A stretch of DNA of 64,000 nt from Tretioscincus oriximinensis (Eukaryota > Chordata > Lepidosauria > Squamata > Gymnophthalmidae), in contig JAJVDF010000378.1 of the NCBI GenBank assembly GCA_022410635.1, positions 691,786-755,785 of the forward strand, read 5' to 3'. The position numbers and the translations under genes are program-made. Below are positions 34,721 to 45,919 of this stretch, one piece after another. The notes beneath the pieces are model-generated. The model did not search any database and had not been told where the DNA came from. It worked only from the letters and a program-made list of their open reading frames with translations. Every line of letters starts with the position of its first letter. The first letter of the stretch is position 1.

Positions 34721-37169
34721 GACTTCATAGAATTTTTCAGAATTTCCTTCTTTTTTCCACTTTCCACCATTCCTATAAATAACATGGGATGATTGTTCTG
34801 CCAACTAATTACTGATCATGTAAGAGGAGTTAGGACTACTTGCCTATTTCAATCAATCTTGGGAACTGCATGAGAATCTCATGCAGTCTATNAGATAATG
34901 TGCCCTTGCAAGTGATCCAAGATCACATGCAGGGTTACACAAGAAAATTCACCTTACACTAGGCACAGCCATTTTGCTGAAAGTGACATCATTTTGATGT
35001 CACTTCCGGTATTTGCCTCTGGGAAAATGGCACTCTGGATAACATCATTTCCTGTTGTGCCCAGGAAGTGACATCATAAAAACCCCTCTTGGTTTGCATG
35101 AGAGATAAACCCAACAACTCCAAGATTTTCAGGTTCCTGGGCAGATATTTTGGTTCCGGGAACTCCCATCATTACTTTTAATCATTTCTCCTGAACCATT
35201 TTGGTTGCATTCTATTCCATGTTTCTGCTAGAACACTTGGAAACTCCAAATTCTTTCTAGTTTGGTGCTTCATTAAGATAATTTCTTCATATGATCATTT
35301 GTCATCTCCCCTCCCTCCCCCATAATTAGGCTGGCCATTGCAGTGAATGTTTCCACTTGTTCTGTTCCGTACTTCTATGTACTAGTTTTTGAAGACCAAA
35401 TTGTTTTACATACTCTTCATTCTGTTCCTGTTTGGTGAGATCAACACAGGTGGACAGAAGATATTAGCTGAGAGAGCCAAGGAGTTTCCATGTGGATGCA
35501 TGAATAACCACAAGAATGATGCCTTAGAAAGCAAAAGAAAACCCTGTAGAAATCCTTAGTAATCCAATTTTCTTCAGCAGTGTAAACCCACATTCACTGA
35601 AGTACTTCAATAACTTGGAATTACGGCTTATTCTCTCCTTTNTTATTCATGCTCCAGGCACTCTGTATACACAATTATACAGTTGGAAATGCTCAGTCAG
35701 TTTGCTGTAGTGGCTGTCTAAAAAAATCCTTAAAAATAATTTGCCCCAAAGCTACCCTTCTTTGTATCACTAGCTATACTATGATGAACCGTTTGCATTT
35801 TCACTAAGCAGCGACACATACAAAAAATTCAAATTGGACAAGTTCTGTTTCAACAAGTCTGAACCACAAAGCAAAAATAGCCCAGATTTTAATAAAAGGA
35901 AGGTATCTGGGGAGCTCTGTCTATGTCCAAAGAAAAATAGCAAGACAAAAATTTGCAGATAAGGAAAAGAAAGTGAGCTTACTTGATGAAAGCAACAGTC
36001 TATCTTACAGCCAATTTAGACAGTAAAATGCACTNCTGTGGGTAGTAAGCCATTTTTAAACTAATTTTATTTGCCTGGAATTTTATTCTCTTTTCTCCTT
36101 TTAAGTTTGGGCATTCAAGTTGATACCACATTTTAAAATACCTAGCAGGATGTCATAATTACATATCTTGGAAATATTTTGTGTTCNCAAGACAGACTGG
36201 ATTTTAGGATTTTTAATGACGGTTTAGCTACCCAGCAAGCAGGATTTGTAGATAAAGCTCACTTACCACAAAGAAGAGCAGGTGTTTGCGGTTTTGCATT
36301 TAATTTATGTGTTGATGTGTCTTTGTCAAGTTTGTCTCATTTGATTGGTCAGTCTGAGTTTTATTTAGACAGAGTGTTGCTTATCACAATGCACCATGCT
36401 GTGTGACAGCCATACATTATTTGATCCTGAACTTGGAATCTTGGAATAAAACAGACAAAACCCTTTTACTTTCTCCCTTCATTTCATTGTGTCAGATTTG
36501 CCAATATTTTAGGATTTTTAATATTTATTTGCACTCACTGCAAATCTCATGTTGTTGCACTAAAGTGAACCAGAAATTTGAGGGTTGCCAGTTTCTGAGA
36601 TTCAAAGAAGAGGAATTGAAGAAGGTACAACTGTAATGCTGGCAAAACCTGCTGAATTTCCTTTTTTTTCTATCCAACTATTTAAAGATCAGGATCAATT
36701 GTAAATTATTTCTACATAGCAAAGTCAGATCTTTTCTGCACTTAGATACACAGGGCCTGAAAAAGCCAGGCGTTTTTGATCTATGAAAAGCATATATGGC
36801 CAGATTCTGAGAGCTCCAAAAGATTCAAACAAAAGGGTTAAACCTCAGAACTTCTTGAGGATACATTTCAGTAACATGCTTTGGGGCTCCACTAAAATGC
36901 ATTTCCAGCTAGTTGTGTCTTCTGTAGGTGTCTTGTGTTATGAAGCAAGATCTATGGCCTGCCAATTGGAAAGCATAAATACCTGTAGACACGATGAGGC
37001 ATCCAGGAATTCTGGGCGAGAGGAATGGCTGGACGACAGCCNGCGTGGTGTCTTTTCTTCCAGGGTTAAGATCGCCCAAGGAACATGCGCGTTGTCTGCA
37101 GGAGAACATGAGGAGGCAGAGCAATCGGTGTGCATATTTAAACGTGTCACTGTCCTCCCTAGCTCTTCT
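34721..37169. other. no gene recognised
   Basis: Mixed sequence. 34981-35005 is a perfect short hairpin (AAGTGACATCA, 3-base loop, TGATGTCACTT), and GAAGTGACATCAT recurs near 35064, which hints at an unrecognised repeat. ORFs at 36179-36406 and 36783-37196 show no domain. Confidence 0.45.
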
Positions 37170-37790
37170 GGCAGTAGCGCATCTTGGCTGGCCTGATGGG
37201 ATGGTTTTAACTGTTGGATAGATTTCTCTTAACTATCCCCAAAATTTTGTGAGGTCCCCTTTAAAGGGATNCAGCATCACAGGGCTTGCCCAAGGAAGTG
37301 GACAGAAGCCAATCATGATCCTGAGTTGGAGAGGGGGTGGTTCAATATAGGCTGCTGTCTTGAGAGCCCTGAAAAAACCTCCTTGATCCTTGGTTGGTCC
37401 GCCTTAAGCATTGACTGGGCAGAGCTCACTGAGATGCCAACTGGTAGCTGCCTTAAGCAATTGCTGAGCAGAGTTGTGCATGCGAGCAAGTTTGGTGTTT
37501 TCCAACTAGTGCAGGGTGGACCAGGCGGGGCTTGTGGGAAGCGAGCAAGTGATATGGCCATTTCAAAGTGTGATTGGTGTTAGTCCCTGGATCATCCCAA
37601 TGCGGGGCTGTGCGGGATTGTCAGCCAGTGCACTTCCTTACACACTCCTACCTCATGCTATGGCCTTTTATAGTTCCGTTTTTGTTCTATGATCCAACAA
37701 TAATTACTGGGTTCTTTATTATTATGCTTGAAGACATATGTAAAANAAATTTAATAAATGTTCAAATGTTATTATATACCGTTTCTCAGT
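37170..37790 (+). mobile_element. Ngaro/DIRS-like retrotransposon 3' non-coding fragment
   Basis: Resembles the region after the SGNH gene at 51150-51790 block by block. GCGCATCTTGGCTGGCC corresponds to GTACGCATCTTGGTTTGGCC, then GGATGGT, CTATCCC and GTCCCCTTTAAAGGG corresponds to CCCCCTCTAAGGGGG. Later ACACACTCCTACCTCATGC corresponds to CACTCTCCTACTTAATATTC. It ends in an AATAAATGTTCAAATGTT stretch like the 51760 end. No coding part is kept. It was identified by eye, so confidence is moderate. Confidence 0.6.
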
Positions 37791-38570
37791 GTCTGTTTCA
37801 CCTTAGCCCACCAAATGGGTTTTCCAGTAATCCTCAGCAGGTTTCAAATGAGATCTTGCTTTATAACATACCTGTGGTAGGTGGTGACTCACAGGTCTAC
37901 CAAAGTGCAGATTGTCCAAGCCCATAAGCTTGCTCTGCTATTTATGGACTTAGGATATGTTCAGAAAAAGGCATAAGCTTTGGAAGATAATTATGGGTCT
38001 TACACCTTTCCTTGTTATGTAGATGAACAGATTTCAGCAGTTATTAGTTATATTTTCAACTTCAAGGTAAGCCTGTTGAACTCCAGATTTTCAGAGTTGC
38101 ATGGTATGTACCCATTTTTATACATCAACTGCCACAGCCATGTTTACAAATTTAATATAAATTTACATATAAGTACCTGAATTTTGAAAATTTCTGTCAC
38201 TTTTCCCAGAATTTAGACTTGGTTTGGTCTTTTCAGTAGAGAATATCAAGTTTTGAAATTAAATTAATTCATGAGGTTCACCCATCCAGTTTTAAGTTTG
38301 CTGCCTAAATTTTTAAACATAACATCTTTTATTTTGACCATTTCTACTTTAGTATGGCACAGGAGTTATGCATCATTCATTCCCAGTTATTCATCTATGG
38401 ATATTTTAAAATACTTTTGTGATGTTTGTCACAATAGTGTTCTCACCAATTTTTCATATTTCCAAAAGAAACNATTTTCTATAAACAAATTTCAAAGTTG
38501 TTCATAGTAAATTCATATTGAGGTTACATTTCAAAACAATCATAAATGATTAAAATATATAAAATTATAA
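37791..38570. other. no gene recognised
   Basis: AT-rich, short ORFs only. Confidence 0.5.
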
Positions 38571-38721
38571 AGGCTGCAGCAAGACATCATTTACTTATTC
38601 CATTATAGTTGGATATTCTGGAATAAAGCACTGTCTGGAGTGATTTATTCCAAATTATCCATGCTTTGTTTCACAATATTCGACTATAATGGAATAAATA
38701 AGTGACAGCTGAATGTAGCTA
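38571..38721. mobile_element. foldback inverted-repeat element
   Basis: The left arm holds ACTTATTCCATTATAGTTGG and CTGGAATAAAGCA. The right arm holds CGACTATAATGGAATAAATA, then CAGCTGAATGTAGCT. The two arms pair over most of 60-70 bases around a centre near 38648. The outer ends (AGGCTGCAGC and GAATGTAGCT) pair less well. No target duplication could be fixed. Confidence 0.6.
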
Positions 38722-38966
38722 GAGTTTGTTTCCAAAGGACAGCTGATTGTCAATAGTCCCTGTGCAGAAACCCTCCATTTCCCTATTGCAAAGCAGATTA
38801 ATTTCATCTTTGTTTTCATTTTGTTTAATTAAGAATGATTAGCTACATATTCAATGTATTAATCTTTAAAATAAAGATCACCTAATTACTTCCCCAATTG
38901 AACTCAAAGCCATCAATTGAACTCAGATGCTCACTTAGTTCTGTTTTGGAAGGACGTAGAGTCAAG
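38722..38966. other. no feature seen
   Basis: AT-rich spacer. Confidence 0.5.
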
Positions 38967-39425
38967 CATAAGAACATAAGAGGAGCCCTGTTGAATTGAT
39001 CCAGGGCCCATCTAGTCCAGCATTCTGTCTCACACAGTGGCCCATCTAATGCACCTGGGCAGTTTGAAACAGAAGGCAAAATCTACACCTGTTCTCAATG
39101 CCCTTCAAATGATATTTCAGGAATCCTGCCAGTTGCTCCATCTCTGAGGCAGTATCAAGGCCTCGATCCTAGTAGCTGTTTATATGTCCATGAACTTATT
39201 TAATNCTCTCATAAAGCTATCCAGGCTGCCAGCTACTACCACCTCTTTTGGAAATAAATTCCAAAGGTCGATGACCCTCTGGTTGAAAAAATATTTTGTC
39301 TGTCCTCACTCTTCTGCCCCTGGTGCTAGCGTTGTGTGATATAAAATGTTTTTTCCTCTATTCATCTTACCCACCCCTTAGATCACTTCTCAAACACNGT
39401 CTTCCGAGGCTGAAGAGGCCCAGAT
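38967..39425 (-). mobile_element. older CR1-clade LINE 3' end
   Basis: The plus strand starts CATAAGAACATAAGAGGAGC. CCATCTAGTCCAGCATTCTG, GCACCTGGGCAGTTTGAAAC and the reversed ORF2 C-terminus (GATGACCCTCTGGTTGAAAA, GAGGCTGAAGAGGCCCAGA) follow. It shows clearly more substitutions and small deletions than the 33543 copy, so it is an older insertion. Confidence 0.82.
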
Positions 39426-41971
39426 GTTTATATGATGTTGTTATAAATATGCCATGAGGGTGCTGGACAACTGCAGGGCATCTTTATGAATCTAGAACTC
39501 AAAGCCGTTAGCTATGTTAGTTGAATTAGTAACTACTGTAAGGGGGAGTGTTCTAGTAATTCCTTAGGATGCATCCAAATGTTAGCTGATTATCGTGTGA
39601 TGGGAAAATATTATAAAGTAATCATGTTTTCTCCCTAGCATCTAAAGAAGTAGACTTGTCTATGAAAGCTCATACCACCTACCTTTTCCCTGTAGAGTCA
39701 GAAGTGCTACAAGACCATCTTGCTGTAATAATTATGTCATGATCATCTGCTGTCCCATACAGCCACATCTGGGTATTTCTTCAGTGTGAAATACCTGGGT
39801 GTGCATAAGTGGTGCTGTTTNCACATGCATAGTTGCCATGTGCACATCTGCTTTCTAAGATGGCAGTGCCTATAATCTGGTCAGAGGCATGTAAGTCATC
39901 ACATTATATCAGGAAAAAGCACTATAAAAGCTGTCTTTCTCTGTTATTTTAATATATTGTGATATAACATATCATGCACTTCTTATNCCATTATGGTATG
40001 AGTGCTGGTGAACAGTGTAACAATCATGCTACAGTCACATAATAATAGTGTGACAATTCACCNGTCTCAATGCAACTTTAGAGACTAAGAGATAGAATGT
40101 TTAAGAGACTTAACAGAGATATTTTTATTCAATATATGAAAGTGCATGCTCCCGACTTCTTTTTCTCTATTAATCTATAAAGTACCGCTTGACACCTTTG
40201 CTATCTTCGTGGATCCATAAACATCCTGATAGCATCTTGCCATAAGAGCACATAAAAAGCAGGGAATGTAGAATACCTGTCAAAAGTTAGATACACCTTT
40301 TCATGCAAGACATCAAATGAAGAAAAAACACACTAAGAAAGGATCTAACATATAAAACATATTCTGGTTTGTTTAAGGCTTCCTTTTGTTTATTTCTTAT
40401 TTCCATATTTGTTCCTTCATAATTTTGATGTCTTTGATATGAATCTACAATGTGGGGGGAAAAAACATTGCCTGAAAAGGTGTGATAGTTTGACAGGTTT
40501 ATAAACTAGCTTGGGACTGTCTAAGAATAGATCNTGTCACAAAGATCTGTCTGTATCTGGGATTAATTTCCATGAATCAGACCAGAATTGGATGCTCTTA
40601 TCTGTACTACTCCAGATGAGTGCAGAAATGACATAATTCTAAATAACATACTGAAAATTAAATGGTTGTGTGAACTGCTCAGTTTATTCATTAAAAAACT
40701 CTTGTCATTTTTTCTTNTAATGGTAATAAGTGCAAATTGCTAAATGCAAACCAAATCCAAGAAANTTAGCAGCATAAATTAAATGTTCAGAGCAGTCTTT
40801 CTGATAACCTACTGATTAAAGACCAGTTTGAGAAGATTCATGCAAAATTCCAAGTGTTTCTTTAGCAACCCTGACACCTGCTAACAAAATTTCTCTCCAT
40901 TAGTATAAATTGTTTGCAATTTTCTGGGTTATACCTCCTAAAATAAAATACCTTGCACAGTTTAATTGGCCATCTCTTTCTTTGATATTTTCTTCAATAG
41001 AGATATCCTAAAGGCAAAGTCAAGGTCTATAAAAGTTAGAGCAGGAGAGTTACAAACAGATGAGTTTTATCTATAAGAAATCAGTTAACTAGGCAGTTCC
41101 AAGGTGTCATTTTGTTAAAGATGGAGTAAAAAGAATAATGTGGGAAAATTCCACAATATGCTTTGTCTACTTCAGTGCAATGACACACACACACATATAT
41201 TGATGTATTAATTCATAGAAGTATTTCTTAGGGCCAACAATAGAAGTCAAATAGTAGCTTCATCATGTTTTCCCAAGAATTATGGAATGCAGTAGAATCT
41301 CTACAGGTCAGTTCTTCTATGGACCCAGAAATGTGGTGTGTGACTTTCTGTGTGTGATTTTTAACAAAACAATTCTTCCAGTATATCTATGAATGTAATT
41401 ATTTTGAAAGAAATGATCCTAATTTTCAAATACTTTGCATGAGGATCAGGAGGACAGAAAATGAAGGACAGAATAATTTTCTTTATTATATTTTCNGCCT
41501 ATTTTTTAGGGGGAAAAATACACTCTGCCTCCTGTTTTCCCCTTTGTATTGTCCCTATATATAAAATTAATTCCTTATTCTGAGCCATTCCAATTTATGA
41601 TCAGTTTGCTCATATTATTCCTGCCTAATTATGCTTCAAATGTAGTATCTCAAACCTTTGAAACTCAAGATTAGCTGGGTAGCACTGGAGATTAGATGGC
41701 ATCTCTTTTGCAACCAGAAAAGTTATTGAAATTGATAAAAATTCTTTAGGAGGTTATATAGCTAAGGGAATTCCTCTATTATTTTCTAAAAAAAGTAGAG
41801 CAGTTTTCTGTTTCATTCATTCCCAAGATAAATTTCATACTAGATCCTAAAATGTCAGCAATGTACTGCTCTAAATCTCCACTCACAATGGAAGGAGGCA
41901 TCTCAGGATGAATGAACCACTTATTCCGGGTCGATCTAATGGGAGCTGGAGTTCAATAAGAAATGAGGTTG
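39426..41971. other. no gene recognised; short conserved-type repeat near 39640-39730
   Basis: 39640-39730 contains TCTAAAGAAGTAGACTTGTC, then GAAAGCTCATACCAC and GTGCTACAAGACCATCTTG. This resembles a widespread reptile/amniote interspersed repeat; the family is not named. The rest is AT-rich without recognisable genes. Confidence 0.4.
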
Positions 41972-42039
41972 ACATTTACAGTTTGGTGCTCATATTGTTG
42001 TATATTTTTTCAACAGTATGAGCACTAAACTCTAAATGT
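41972..42039 (+). other. 68-nt near-perfect hairpin, pre-miRNA-like or tiny foldback
   Basis: Two 29-base arms (41972-42000 and 42011-42039) pair with only three mismatches around a 10-base T/A-rich loop. Arm length and loop size are in the range of a microRNA precursor. A microMITE would look the same. No homologue could be recognised. Confidence 0.55.
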
Positions 42040-42167
42040 AAAAATATATACCACAACTTTCTTAAGTATGTAGTTTATTACTTAGGTTATATAATTGAAA
42101 GAGAAAGGGAAATTATTCTGATTTAAATGATCCTCACAACCCTTTCATTCTCTAAATACATATATAG
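42040..42167. other. no feature seen
   Basis: AT-rich spacer. Confidence 0.5.
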
Positions 42168-42640
42168 TGATGGCAGGTGAACTGGAAGGAGGGGCAAGCT
42201 GAATACCATTGATTTAGTCAAGCCGAGATCAGAGCTACAAGTATGCATTATAATGAAATCACCTAACTGGAGCAAGGCTCCTTTAAATTTTCCAAGCTTA
42301 ACGGCTAAGTCTTAGGGGCGGGGCTTGGGATATAAAAGGGAGAGGTGCGAGGGAGAGGATTTGGATTGTATGTGGATTGTCTGAGATAAATGGTTGTGGG
42401 CAAGCAAAGGGAAGCTTAGCCAGAGACCTTTTCCCTACCCAGTGTGGCTAAACTGTATCTTTTGTTTTTTTATGTTTGAGTTGCCTGTTACTTTGTTATA
42501 ATAAAGTTGTTTTTATGGTTTAAAGCAGGGAAGACTTTATTATTTGGGCATACAAAGCAAAGGGACTCATTCTGGTATGATTTTCACTCCTTAGTATTAA
42601 TTTCTTCCTGAGGGAAGCGGTGGCAGCCTACTTGAGGAAT
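42168..42640 (+). mobile_element. probable solo LTR
   Basis: A GC-richer block (GGGGCGGGGCTTGGGATAT) leads into a TATA box (GATATAAAAGGG, near 42330), with a polyadenylation signal AATAAA about 170 bases later near 42500. The downstream end reads GAAGCGGTGGCAGCC, recalling the LTR end and primer-binding region of gypsy-type or retroviral elements. No internal coding region is present on either side. Boundaries and target duplication are not fixed. A decayed promoter of other origin is the alternative. Confidence 0.45.
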
Positions 42641-44214
42641 AAACTCTATGGACAGAACTGTTCATTTTATTTATCCCATCTCTCCTATCCTATCTACATA
42701 CAAGCAAACTAATAAAATCCAAGTGCCTTGTTCATAAGAAAAGACTATCTACCAATATTAATAAAACTATATTGAAGAAATAAACATACAACAGTACATA
42801 CACAGTCTTAGCCCCCATTCGGTTTTGTTACATGCATCACTCTCTGTATTTCTACAGCTGTAAATGTGTATTAATAAAACCAAGTCTGTTTTTCCATTTA
42901 TGCTCTGAGGTGTCCAGTAGCCACTTAAGAATGTACCCTCTACTCTTACATCTTCATTAATGACAATAACAAAAAATGCGTCACAATCACTCTGCCCCTT
43001 TACTGGTGGAGTCTCCCTCAGAGACATGTTTGCATTTTGCAGCTTGGAAAATGTGCCACTGGTAATGGCACTTCCACACTAAAAATGTAAACACAGAACT
43101 TATCTTTTGTTAGTTTATCTCTNACATCTTCCCAATATGGAATTGTCTCAGATTGTAGCTGAAAATGTGGTCTGAGATGTAATGTTCCGACTTTGTGACT
43201 CCAATTCAATTGCACACTTACACCTTTGAGTCATACACAAATAATTACAATATTTATTTCTCCTGGACTTCTCCAAGAATCCATTCTCCNGTATCCCATT
43301 TGCTAATGTGCTTGGAGGAAAATGGATACAGACAAAAACAATAGATTTAACCTCACAAAAAAACTTTATATCAAAGACTGCTCATTCACATACTGGTCTG
43401 TAATTAAAGAGATTATAATGAAATCACAGCTCTACCAAAAGTGATAAACCTGGGGAAAAGCATTTAAAATACGAATTAAGTGTGTTAATAATAGGGAAAG
43501 TAAACAAATTTAGGTGCAGTAGCTTTCTTCGTTTAGGCAACCTGCAATCTGCTTCCTTAAATATTCTTAACATAGCAGCAGCAGCACCAACAGCAGTTTA
43601 CATCAGTAAGGTATGCTGTATAATTTATAAATTGAAAGGAACCATCTGGTTCCCCTTAGCATTCAGGCACCTTTGTTCCATTTTTCCTCATTTCATAAAA
43701 AATCCATGTATATCCACTTAAAAATAGGCCTTCCTCAGTACTGTTAGAGATCATTCCAATAGCTTGGGTTAGCCAACATTGTTTTTACTAGATCCGCATT
43801 TATGTTACGTTCCACTCATTTGACTGCAGTGCTCAGTGAGGGTGTTTTCTTTCTTTCATTAGTGACTCTTGCAAAGAGAATATTAATCAACATCAGACAG
43901 CAAAATTATATGCTTTGGAAAATACCAGTTANTGAGAAGCAGCATATTTACGAAACAGTCATGCATTAGATATCGTTGTCCTCCTATTTTTGCACACAGG
44001 TACTGTGTGTAATTGGAAAATGAATGTATTTCCTGTTGTAAATGAAACTTGCAAAAATAAAGTAAAATTTTGAAGGAATAACAAAACAAAAACAAAACCT
44101 ATGATTTCTGATGAAATATTAAAAGTGTCATAGGAAATGATAGGGAAGCAATCTACAGTATGTAAGTCAAAGTAATCAGGAAACATAGGTTGCATTTATA
44201 TGGGTCCTTCCTTG
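42641..44214. other. no gene recognised
   Basis: AT-rich. Minus ORFs at 43027-42767 and 43215-43018 lie next to each other but resemble no known protein. Confidence 0.45.
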
Positions 44215-44560
44215 TGTTTATATTTATGTTTATTTGTTTGTTAATTACTTTTGTATCCTGCCCTTCACCTGGATATCCCAAAACGTATCATAAGATGCAA
44301 TAAAACAAACACCAAAACATATTTAAAATGTAACCATCCAACCTCCCTCACTCAAACCTAGCAAGTCTATATTCACAGGCACTAGAATGAAAGCCTTGAT
44401 TGAAGAGGTATATTTTAATGAAGCAGCAAAAACTATTCCAAAGCTGGAGGGTCATCACAGAATAGTGAAATTACAAGTAGACTCTCACTTTATCATTTTG
44501 TCATATCTACTGTATATGGCTTGTCTATATGGAGAAAAGGTTCTTCTTCAAGCCAGAAAG
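44215..44560. repeat. diverged amniote-type interspersed repeat
   Basis: TTTATGTTTATTTGTTTG is followed by GTATCCTGCCCTTCACCTGG, an AAAACAAACACC-rich stretch, and later GAATGAAAGCCTTGATTGAA and ATTCCAAAGCTGGAGGGTC. The word order matches an old repeat common in reptiles and birds. The family is not named. Confidence 0.45.
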
Positions 44561-44774
44561 TAAGCCTTTTAGAATTTAGTATGTCTGAATCAACACTTTG
44601 AAATGAACTGGGGAGTTGTTCAGTTCCTTCAAATTGTATGATATATGTCTAGCTAGGTACTCTTATCAGCAGTTGTTCTGCTGCACTAGTTCCTGCTCCA
44701 GACCACATTAAAAGATTATAATATTGTGGAGATTACCAGAGCATGAGTCACTGTTATCAAGCTGACCTGATTCA

Positions 44775-44990
44775 AGAAAGAAGAAGAACTGGGTTTTTAT
44801 ACCCTGCTTTACTCACCTGAAGGGACCGAAAATGACTTACAAGCTATTTTTTGCCTTCCCCACCATGCTGTGATTGTTCCCATTTACCTAACTGCAATTT
44901 CTTCCTTTTGACTAGCTGAGTAGGCTAGAACTTCAAACTCTGGCATCTCTGCTGAAACACCAGGGCTCTTAACCGCTGTACCCCAATGTC
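44775..44990 (-). mobile_element. tRNA-derived SINE, minus strand
   Basis: The plus strand begins with the reversed tail (GAAAGAAGAAGAACTGGGTT, TTATACCCTGCTTTACTCAC), matching the body end of the SINE at 13157. Reversed, its head has an A-box-like AGCGGTTAAGAGCCCTGG and a B-box-like GTTTGAAGTTC. The head differs from the GAGGCACAAATGG type, so it is a related subfamily. Confidence 0.65.
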
Positions 44991-45203
44991 TGCAGGGAGG
45001 CGTTGGTAAACAAGTCGAAGACCAGGGGTAAGAATTAATTGATGCTGGTGCCACCTGAGCTTTAAGATGACATTGATGATCCAGAAACAGTTCCAGGTCA
45101 CCACCCAGTAAAAATTCAAAAATATTTTAAAAAAAGGAATCTGTGAAGAGAACAGCATTATCTGTCCATACATTTCATTAGATGAAAAGTATTATTATTA
45201 CTA

Positions 45204-45589
45204 CAGTGGTACCTCGGTTCTCGAACGCCTTGAATGTCNACCAAATCGGTGTTCGACCGGCAGATTCCAGAAACTTTTGTCCTGGAATCCGAACACCGAT
45301 TTGGAACTCNAACTTCCTTCGGCGTTCTTTCGGCCAGGCGCGCCTTGCTGACGTCATCAGAGTGCATTTTTTCGGCCAGGCGCGCCTTGCTGACGTCATC
45401 AGAGTGCGTTTTTTCGGCCAGGCGCGCCTTGCTAATGTCATCAGAGTGTGTTTTTTCGGCCAGGCACGCCTTGCTGATGTCATCAGTGTGCGTTTTTTCG
45501 GCCTGGTGCGCCTTGCTTCGGTTCTCGAACAAATTGGTTCTCGACTGTCCTCCCGGAACGAATTGTGTTCGAGAACCGAGGTACCACTG
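45204..45589. mobile_element. Tigger/pogo-type MITE
   Basis: Terminal inverted repeats CAGTGGTACCTCGGTTCTCG (left) and the same sequence reversed at the right, with TA duplicated at 45202-45203 and 45590-45591. This layout is typical of Tc1/mariner (pogo/Tigger) relatives. 386 bp, no transposase. Its interior consists mostly of five 42-bp tandem units. Confidence 0.9.
45331..45540. repeat. five tandem 42-bp units with CRE palindromes
   Basis: CGG of each unit starts at 45331, 45373, 45415, 45457 and 45499, exactly 42 apart. Units read CGGCCAGGCGCGCCTTGC then TGACGTCATCAGAGTG then a T run. Units 1 and 2 keep TGACGTCA; units 3 and 4 are changed (TAATGTCA, TGATGTCA), and unit 5 is cut short. 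Because 42 is divisible by 3, ORFs with a 14-residue repeat run through it on both strands; these are by-products. Confidence 0.92.
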
Positions 45590-45649
45590 TATTATTGCTA
45601 TTACTATCATCATCTATATCAATAGCATCATCATTTCAAGAGTACAAAT

Positions 45650-45850
45650 TTGATATAAAGACCGACCTGCTTCTGGCGCTGGTCGGTATTTGCTGGGGCA
45701 AGCCAGCGGCGGGAAGGAAGGTGGCGCCCGCCATGTTTTTGAAGATCGGAACTGATTTCCCAAAACATGGCGGCGATGACGTGTTTCCTGTGCGATGCTG
45801 CTATCTCCTTCTCACCGATCACGTGGCCGCCACTTTTATTTTCAGCACAG
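45650..45850 (+). promoter_or_regulatory. GC-rich promoter-like stretch
   Basis: CpG-richer than all surroundings. It holds two YY1-type sites in inverted order (CCCGCCATGTT at 45727-45737 and AACATGGCGG at 45764-45773). A third GCCGCCACTTTT lies near 45827, an E box CACGTG at 45820-45825 and a CRE half site TGACGTG at 45777. This combination is usual near CpG-island transcription starts, but some retrotransposon promoters have it as well. It lies between a MITE and a Ngaro-like element. Confidence 0.4.
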
Positions 45851-45916
45851 CCACATGGAGCTGGAGGTAGAGGATGGAATCGAATCATCAGTGAACAGGA
45901 GCAGCTCGGAGGACAG
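45845..45916 (+). CDS. candidate small exon (unrecognised protein)
   Basis: TTTTATTTTCAG directly precedes it and could act as a 3' splice site. GCCACATGG is a favourable start context, with the ATG at 45855. GGACAG|GTAGGG at 45911-45922 is a good 5' splice site. From the ATG the frame gives 20 codons plus two bases (MELEVEDGIESSVN, then RSSSED), an acidic, serine-rich beginning. It could be the first coding exon of a host gene under the promoter-like stretch just upstream. A competing ATGGCGGCG at 45767 opens another frame. No protein family is recognised and no second exon was found, so this is a hypothesis. Confidence 0.2.
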
Positions 45917-45919
45917 GTA

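Noticed and set aside
45331..45540. CRISPR-like array
   Set aside because: Units are directly adjacent with no unique spacers, and the genome is vertebrate.
45158..45653. ORFs on both strands with a 14-residue repeat (ARLAEKTHSDD type)
   Set aside because: The 42-bp minisatellite is a multiple of three, so frames remain open by arithmetic; it lies within a MITE.
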